DNA of 10,528 nucleotides from contig CAZLLV010000399.1 in assembly GCA_964560325.1 (NCBI GenBank), forward strand, positions 1 through 10,528, read 5' to 3'. A program made the translations under genes and the position numbers. Origin of the DNA: CAZLLV01 sp964560325. Lineage in GTDB: Bacteria > Acidobacteriota > Thermoanaerobaculia > Multivoradales > DATKCC01. Positions within the stretch are counted from its first letter, which is position 1. Each line of letters begins with the position of its first letter. The notes beneath the pieces were generated by a model. It was not told the DNA's origin and made no database searches. It was given only the letters and a program-made list of their open reading frames with translations. Positions 7,710-10,528 of the stretch are shown piece after piece.

Positions 7710-8042
7710 ATGCCCGACACCGTGAAGTGCACCCGCTGCGGGCAGGAGGCCCCCGGCGCCGCCGCCGTCCCCTACCCCGGCGAGATCGGCCGCCAGATCC
7801 GGGAGAGCGTCTGCGCCTCCTGCTGGGCCGAGTGGGAGCGCATGGAGGTGATGGTGATCAACGAGCTGCGCCTGAACTTCATGGAGCCGAAGTCGATGGA
7901 GATCCTGCACCAGCACATGCGGGACTTCTTCTTCCTCCCGGGCGCGACCGGCGAAACGCACATCCCTGGCCCGGAGGGTCCCGAGGGCCAGCCCGGTCCC
8001 GGCGCCACCGGCTCAGGCGAGCCGCCGACCGGCTCCGACTGA
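7710..8042 (+). CDS. YggX-like Fe(II)-trafficking/oxidative-damage protection protein, four-cysteine variant
   Basis: The first ~75 residues line up with E. coli YggX, a small cytoplasmic protein linked to iron handling and protection of iron-sulfur clusters from oxidation. Shared landmarks are the N-terminal TVKC with Cys7, YPGEIGRQI at 22-30 (YPGELGKRI in YggX), W39 and W43, MVINELRLNF at 48-57 (MLINEKKLNM) and the final FFF near 73-75. Unlike E. coli YggX it carries two pairs, C7-x2-C10 and C35-x2-C38, which could bind a metal as a small ribbon. The tail (80-110) is rich in Gly and Pro, with short Gly-X-Y triplets (87-96). A Shine-Dalgarno GGAGAGG at 7692-7698 supports the ATG. Family membership is fairly firm; iron trafficking is carried over from the family. 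Confidence 0.8.
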   Translation: MPDTVKCTRCGQEAPGAAAVPYPGEIGRQIRESVCASCWAEWERMEVMVINELRLNFMEPKSMEILHQHMRDFFFLPGATGETHIPGPEGPEGQPGPGATGSGEPPTGSD

Positions 8043-8055
8043 CCCCTCCCCGCTC

Positions 8056-8820
8056 GTGGCGACCGAACCGGAGGTGCAGGACGACGAGCAGCCGCTCGTC
8101 CCCCGCTGGGTGCTCGTCCGCTTCCTGGTGTTCGTCGGCCTGATCGCCGCGGGCTTCGTGCTCTTCCGCTTCACCCCGCTCGGCGCGTGGCTGAACGAGT
8201 CGCTCGGGCAGGAGCGCCTGCTCGAGATCCGCGGTGATCTCCAGGAGCGGTGGTGGACCGGGCCGGCGCTCCTGCTGGCGTTCGCCGTCCTCGCCCCGCT
8301 CGGCGCCCCGGTGAGCCCGCTGATGTTCGCCGGCGGCGCGATCTTCGGCACCGCCGTGGGAGCGACCTACAACTTCTTCGGCACCTTCGTCGGCGCCGCG
8401 CTCTCGTTCCTCCTCGCCCGCGGCCTCGGGCGCGACCTGATCGTCCACCTCGCCGGCGACCGGTTGAAGAAGGCGGAGCGCCTGATCGCTCGGCGCGGCT
8501 TCTGGCCGCTCGTGCGCACCCGTTTCCTGCCGATCCCCTTCCCGGTCGTCAACTACGGCGCCGCGCTCGCCGGCGTGCCGGCGGGCCTCTTCCTGCTCAC
8601 CACCGCGATCGGCCTGGTGCCCGCGAACCTGGTCTACACCTACTTCGCCGCCGCCCTGGTCGACGCGGTCGGCGGCGACCGCGCCGGCGTGCTCCTCCAG
8701 ATGGGCGGCGCCGTCGCCGCGCTCCTCGCCCTCTCCTTCCTCCCCAACGTCCTCACCGGCCGCCAGCGGAAAAAACGGCTCGAAGAGCTGCGCGAGGAAC
8801 GGACGCAACGGAATCTGTGA
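8056..8820 (+). CDS. TVP38/TMEM64 family membrane protein (VTT domain)
   Basis: This 254-residue polytopic inner-membrane protein belongs to the VTT superfamily (TVP38/TMEM64, related to DedA), members of which have been tied to lipid scrambling and undecaprenyl-phosphate recycling. After a short acidic N-terminus it has a helix at about 19-38. The VTT core follows, with FAGGAIFGTAVGATYNFFGT (91-110), the following SFLLARGLGRD, a charged loop (133-147), and LVRTRFLPIPFPVVNYGAAL (152-171) with its re-entrant-type segment. Two further helices (about 175-201 and 211-230) and a basic cytoplasmic tail complete it. The GTG at 8056 is 13 bases after the previous stop and lacks a clear ribosome-binding site. 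A GTG at 8110 is possible but would clip the first helix. Substrate is unknown. Confidence 0.85.
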   Translation: MATEPEVQDDEQPLVPRWVLVRFLVFVGLIAAGFVLFRFTPLGAWLNESLGQERLLEIRGDLQERWWTGPALLLAFAVLAPLGAPVSPLMFAGGAIFGTAVGATYNFFGTFVGAALSFLLARGLGRDLIVHLAGDRLKKAERLIARRGFWPLVRTRFLPIPFPVVNYGAALAGVPAGLFLLTTAIGLVPANLVYTYFAAALVDAVGGDRAGVLLQMGGAVAALLALSFLPNVLTGRQRKKRLEELREERTQRNL

Positions 8821-8845
8821 CTCACGAGGGCCGTGCCCTCCCCCG

Positions 8846-8860
8846 GCTAAAATCCCCGCC
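8846..8860 (+). promoter_or_regulatory. Promoter-like -10 element just before the ClpX-like gene
   Basis: The 40-base gap after the VTT gene holds TAAAAT at 8848-8853, close to the -10 consensus and striking in such GC-rich sequence. It ends 7 bases before the ATG at 8861, so transcription would begin at or next to the start codon and give a leaderless message. No Shine-Dalgarno sequence is visible, in agreement with that. There is no convincing -35 box. Confidence 0.45.
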
Positions 8861-9952
8861 ATGCCCGAAACCGTCGACAAGACCGCTCCCGACCCCCTGG
8901 CGATCGCCGACGCCCTGCGCCGGCGGGTGATCGGCCAGGAGCCGGCGGTCCGGGAGATGGCGATCGCCCTCTCCAAGCATCTCGCCGGCCTCACCACCGG
9001 CAACATCCTGATGATCGGCTCCTCCGGGACCGGCAAGACCACCCTCATGCGGGCGGTCGAGGGCTTCCTCGAAGAGCACGAAGAGCAGGCCGCGCGCGTC
9101 ACCGTCGTCCGGCTGCACGCCAACGTGCTCGCCGAGGAGGCCCGACGCGGCCGGCCCGGGCAGGCGGTGATCGAGCGGCTGCTCGAACGGGTGCGCGAGC
9201 GGATGGGGCCGGAACGGGTGGAGCGCGAAGGCCCGGCGGCGGTCCTCGCGCGCGCCTCCTCCGGCCTCGTCTTCGTCGACGAGATCGACAAGATCCGTTC
9301 GGTGGTGGGCGACCGGGCGAACGTCGAAGGCATCCGCGCCCAGGAGGCCCTGCTCACGCTGATCGAGAACGAGGCGGTGCCGTTCGAGCTCCCGGCCTGG
9401 GCCGGCGGCGGCAGCGCGACCTTCGACTCGAGCCGGCTGCTCTTCGTCTGCGCCGGCGCCTTCGAAGGGCTCTACGACGCGGTCTACGACCGGGTCACGA
9501 TCGGCCGCGACCGCGGCGCGCTCCAGCCGGTGACCGTGATGGAGGGCTCGGCGGTCGAGCAGCGCGAGGAGTTCCGCCTGCGCGACTGGCTGCGCCACGA
9601 GGATCTGTTCGACTACGGGCTCACGCCGCAGTTCATCTCCCGGTTCGACGCCGTGGTGCTCCTCCAAAATCTGGGGGTCGACGAGCTGACGCGCATCTTC
9701 CTCGAGAGCCCGGACTCCGGTTTCCGGCAGGCGCGGGAGTACTTCCGGACCCGGGGCGTCCGCCTCGCGCTCTCCCCGGCCGCGGTGGCGAAGATCGCGG
9801 CGGCCGCGTCCCGGCAGCCCCGCCTCGGCGCCCGGGCGCTACGCGAGGTCTTCCGCCGCGTCATCCGCGACCACGAGTTCGACCCCACGACCGCGAGCGA
9901 GAACGGCGCGCTCCTGATCGACCAGTCGGACGTCGAGTCGGTGCTGTCGTAG
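8861..9952 (+). CDS. ClpX-related AAA+ ATPase lacking zinc domain and ClpP-docking loop
   Basis: The 363-residue product is a cytoplasmic AAA+ ATPase that aligns with the ClpX ATPase core almost throughout. It begins directly at VIGQEPAV (23-30) with no N-terminal zinc-binding domain. Motifs present are Walker A GSSGTGKT (53-60), Walker B LVFVDEIDKI (136-145), the sensor-1 region SSRLLFVCAGAFEGL (190-204), the arginine finger Arg261 in FISRFD, and sensor-2 GARALR (323-328) in the small C-terminal domain. In place of the GYVG pore loop it has A94-R-R-G97. There is no RKH loop, and the stretch that carries IGF in ClpX reads TIGRDRGALQPV (213-224). It probably remodels a protein or complex without feeding ClpP; that is inference. 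A leaderless-type promoter precedes it, so it may be transcribed apart from the upstream operon. Confidence 0.88.
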   Translation: MPETVDKTAPDPLAIADALRRRVIGQEPAVREMAIALSKHLAGLTTGNILMIGSSGTGKTTLMRAVEGFLEEHEEQAARVTVVRLHANVLAEEARRGRPGQAVIERLLERVRERMGPERVEREGPAAVLARASSGLVFVDEIDKIRSVVGDRANVEGIRAQEALLTLIENEAVPFELPAWAGGGSATFDSSRLLFVCAGAFEGLYDAVYDRVTIGRDRGALQPVTVMEGSAVEQREEFRLRDWLRHEDLFDYGLTPQFISRFDAVVLLQNLGVDELTRIFLESPDSGFRQAREYFRTRGVRLALSPAAVAKIAAAASRQPRLGARALREVFRRVIRDHEFDPTTASENGALLIDQSDVESVLS

Positions 9953-9964
9953 GGCGGTGGGACA

Positions 9965-10005
9965 CGGTCCCGCGCTACGGTGCTGCCCGGGGCAGGGTGG
10001 GACCG
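9965..10005 (+). terminator. Possible stem-loop after the ClpX-like gene
   Basis: CGGTCCC at 9965-9971 pairs with GGGACCG at 9999-10005, enclosing a smaller hairpin (CTGCC at 9983-9987 with GGCAG at 9991-9995). It begins 12 bases after the stop codon. There is no following T-run, so it is not a canonical intrinsic terminator, and the outer loop is long. It could assist termination or be chance in GC-rich DNA. Confidence 0.3.
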
Positions 10006-10031
10006 CATTCCGCCGCCATCGGGTGAATCCG

Positions 10032-10047
10032 GGGCATCCGTCTTGCG
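10032..10047 (+). promoter_or_regulatory. Sigma-54-like -24/-12 promoter upstream of pspC
   Basis: GGGCATC at 10032-10038 and TTGC at 10043-10046 are separated by 4 bases. This gives the invariant GG (10033-10034) and GC (10045-10046) with exactly 10 bases between them, as in sigma-54 promoters (TGGCACG-N4-TTGC). Eight of the twelve consensus positions match. A start site near 10058 would leave a leader of about 31 bases containing the GAGGAG ribosome-binding site. No PspF-type activator site or gene is visible here. Confidence 0.38.
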
Positions 10048-10088
10048 TAGTGTGGAGTACGAATCAACGACACCGAGGAGACGACTCC

Positions 10089-10286
10089 ATGCCCCTCTAT
10101 CGCTCGAATCGCAACAAAGTCATCGGCGGCGTCTGCGGCGGTATCGCCGAGTGGCTCGGCTGGGACCCGACCGTGACCCGTATCCTGTACGTGGTGATCT
10201 CGATCCTGAGCGCCGCCTTCCCCGGCCTGATCGTCTACATCCTGCTCTGGATCCTCATGCCCCAGACGCCGGCCACGCCCGCCTGA
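10089..10286 (+). CDS. pspC: PspC-domain membrane protein
   Basis: The 65-residue product is a near-minimal PspC domain, an inner-membrane protein tied to the phage-shock envelope-stress response. It shows a basic N-terminus with RSNRNKVIGGVCGGIAEWLG (5-24), then DPTVTRILYVV, and a hydrophobic helix (about 33-57) ending in LIVYILLWILMP, all hallmarks of the family. The frame is open further upstream to 9957, but the ATG at 10089 is clearly right: the domain begins there and GAGGAG at 10075-10080 sits 8 bases before it. It stands alone, with no pspA, pspB or pspF in the window. A perfect palindrome follows the stop by 2 bases. Confidence 0.92.
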   Translation: MPLYRSNRNKVIGGVCGGIAEWLGWDPTVTRILYVVISILSAAFPGLIVYILLWILMPQTPATPA

Positions 10287-10288
10287 CG

Positions 10289-10334
10289 ACCCCCGCCCCG
10301 TGGCGGAGCCTTGCCTCCGCCACGGGGCGGGGGT
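10289..10334. terminator. Perfect 20-bp inverted repeat after pspC
   Basis: The arms at 10289-10308 and 10315-10334 are perfectly complementary over 20 bp, around the 6-base loop CCTTGC. The stem is almost entirely G-C and begins 2 bases after the pspC stop, so it would fold very stably in RNA. No T-run follows (the next bases are GGGG and TGG-rich), so it may act as a transcript-stabilising or Rho-assisted end, or be a dispersed intergenic palindrome. Confidence 0.6.
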
Positions 10335-10528
10335 GGGGTGGTGGTATACGAGACGCCGGGTGCCTTCGATCCGGCTCGGGTCGCGGGGCTTCTCACTACC
10401 GTGGTCCAGGTCATCTCTGCCCAGCGAGGCGTTCTTCGGTCTCCGAACCACGGGCGGAGACAAGGCTCCGCCCCCGACAGTCGTTCCGAAGACCGATGAC
10501 CCCGACTCGGGCCCACCACCGAACCCGA
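10335..10528. other. Apparently non-coding right end with small inverted repeats
   Basis: I see no convincing gene here. The short open frames on both strands lack ribosome-binding sites and recognisable composition. The stretch holds several small inverted repeats: GGGCGGAG at 10452-10459 with CTCCGCCC at 10466-10473; CCGTGGT at 10399-10405 with ACCACGG at 10447-10453; and TTCGG at 10435-10439 with CCGAA at 10443-10447. It may be the leader region of a gene beyond the window or an untranslated structured element. Confidence 0.4.

Noticed and set aside
7953..8030. Gly-X-Y tail as a true collagen-like domain
   Set aside because: Only three consecutive Gly-X-Y triplets occur before the pattern breaks. 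That is too few for a triple helix, so it is treated as a flexible Pro/Gly-rich tail.
7879..9357. A 492-codon open frame on the minus strand
   Set aside because: It lies antisense to three well-supported genes. Its translation is low-complexity Arg/Ala/Ser-rich sequence with no recognisable motif, as expected for shadow frames in GC-rich DNA.
9957..10088. A 44-residue N-terminal extension of the PspC protein
   Set aside because: The ATG at 10089 has a proper ribosome-binding site and matches the family start. The upstream residues do not resemble the domain.
10235..10519. Short open frames on both strands at the right end (including 10311-10499)
   Set aside because: They read through the perfect palindrome, lack ribosome-binding sites, and their translations resemble no protein.
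1..10528. CRISPR array, transposon or phage island, toxin-antitoxin pair, tRNA
   Set aside because: I saw no regularly spaced direct repeats, transposase or integrase motifs, tRNA-like cloverleaf, or change in base composition. All assigned genes look like ordinary chromosomal envelope and housekeeping genes.

Overview
The window is a very GC-rich, densely packed stretch of chromosome, probably from a diderm (Gram-negative-type) bacterium. The main evidence is an Mla-type ABC lipid transporter (permease, ATPase, MCE protein), which normally works between an inner and an outer membrane, together with UDP-uronic-acid and UDP-pentose enzymes typical of lipopolysaccharide or exopolysaccharide synthesis. 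The gene set, the GC content and the short-leader promoters would suit Acidobacteriota or a deltaproteobacterial-type lineage. That placement is inference; no rRNA or other marker is present.

Layout. At the left edge a plsC-like acyltransferase is read leftward (23-820). A divergent intergenic region of about 70 bases separates it from a long rightward gene train (892-8820): a small four-helix membrane protein, mlaE, mlaF, an mlaD-like MCE gene, a UDP-glucuronate 4-epimerase-like gene, UDP-glucose 6-dehydrogenase (ugd), UDP-xylose synthase (uxs), an unknown 93-residue protein, a YggX-like protein carrying two CxxC pairs, and a VTT-domain (TVP38/TMEM64) membrane protein. Most junctions overlap by 1-11 bases or are only a few bases apart, which suggests one operon with translational coupling. 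A separate promoter-like TAAAAT precedes an AAA+ ATPase related to ClpX (8861-9952). A 136-base gap with a sigma-54-like -24/-12 element leads to a 65-residue PspC-domain membrane protein (10089-10286). It is followed by a perfect 20-bp palindrome and about 190 bases with no convincing gene.

How the genes fit together. The common theme is the cell envelope. PlsC makes phosphatidic acid and the Mla-type system moves phospholipid between membranes. Ugd makes UDP-glucuronate, which the epimerase (to UDP-galacturonate) and Uxs (to UDP-xylose) both use. The VTT protein may move or scramble lipid, and PspC is a membrane-stress protein. No glycosyltransferase, MlaC or MlaB is encoded here.

I did not find a clearly new multi-gene system. 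The most unusual items are: the ClpX-like ATPase, which keeps its ATPase motifs but has lost the zinc domain, the GYVG pore loop, and the RKH and IGF loops; the five-fold repeat in the MCE protein; the YggX variant with a CxxC-x24-CxxC pattern; and the sigma-54-like promoter in front of a lone pspC.
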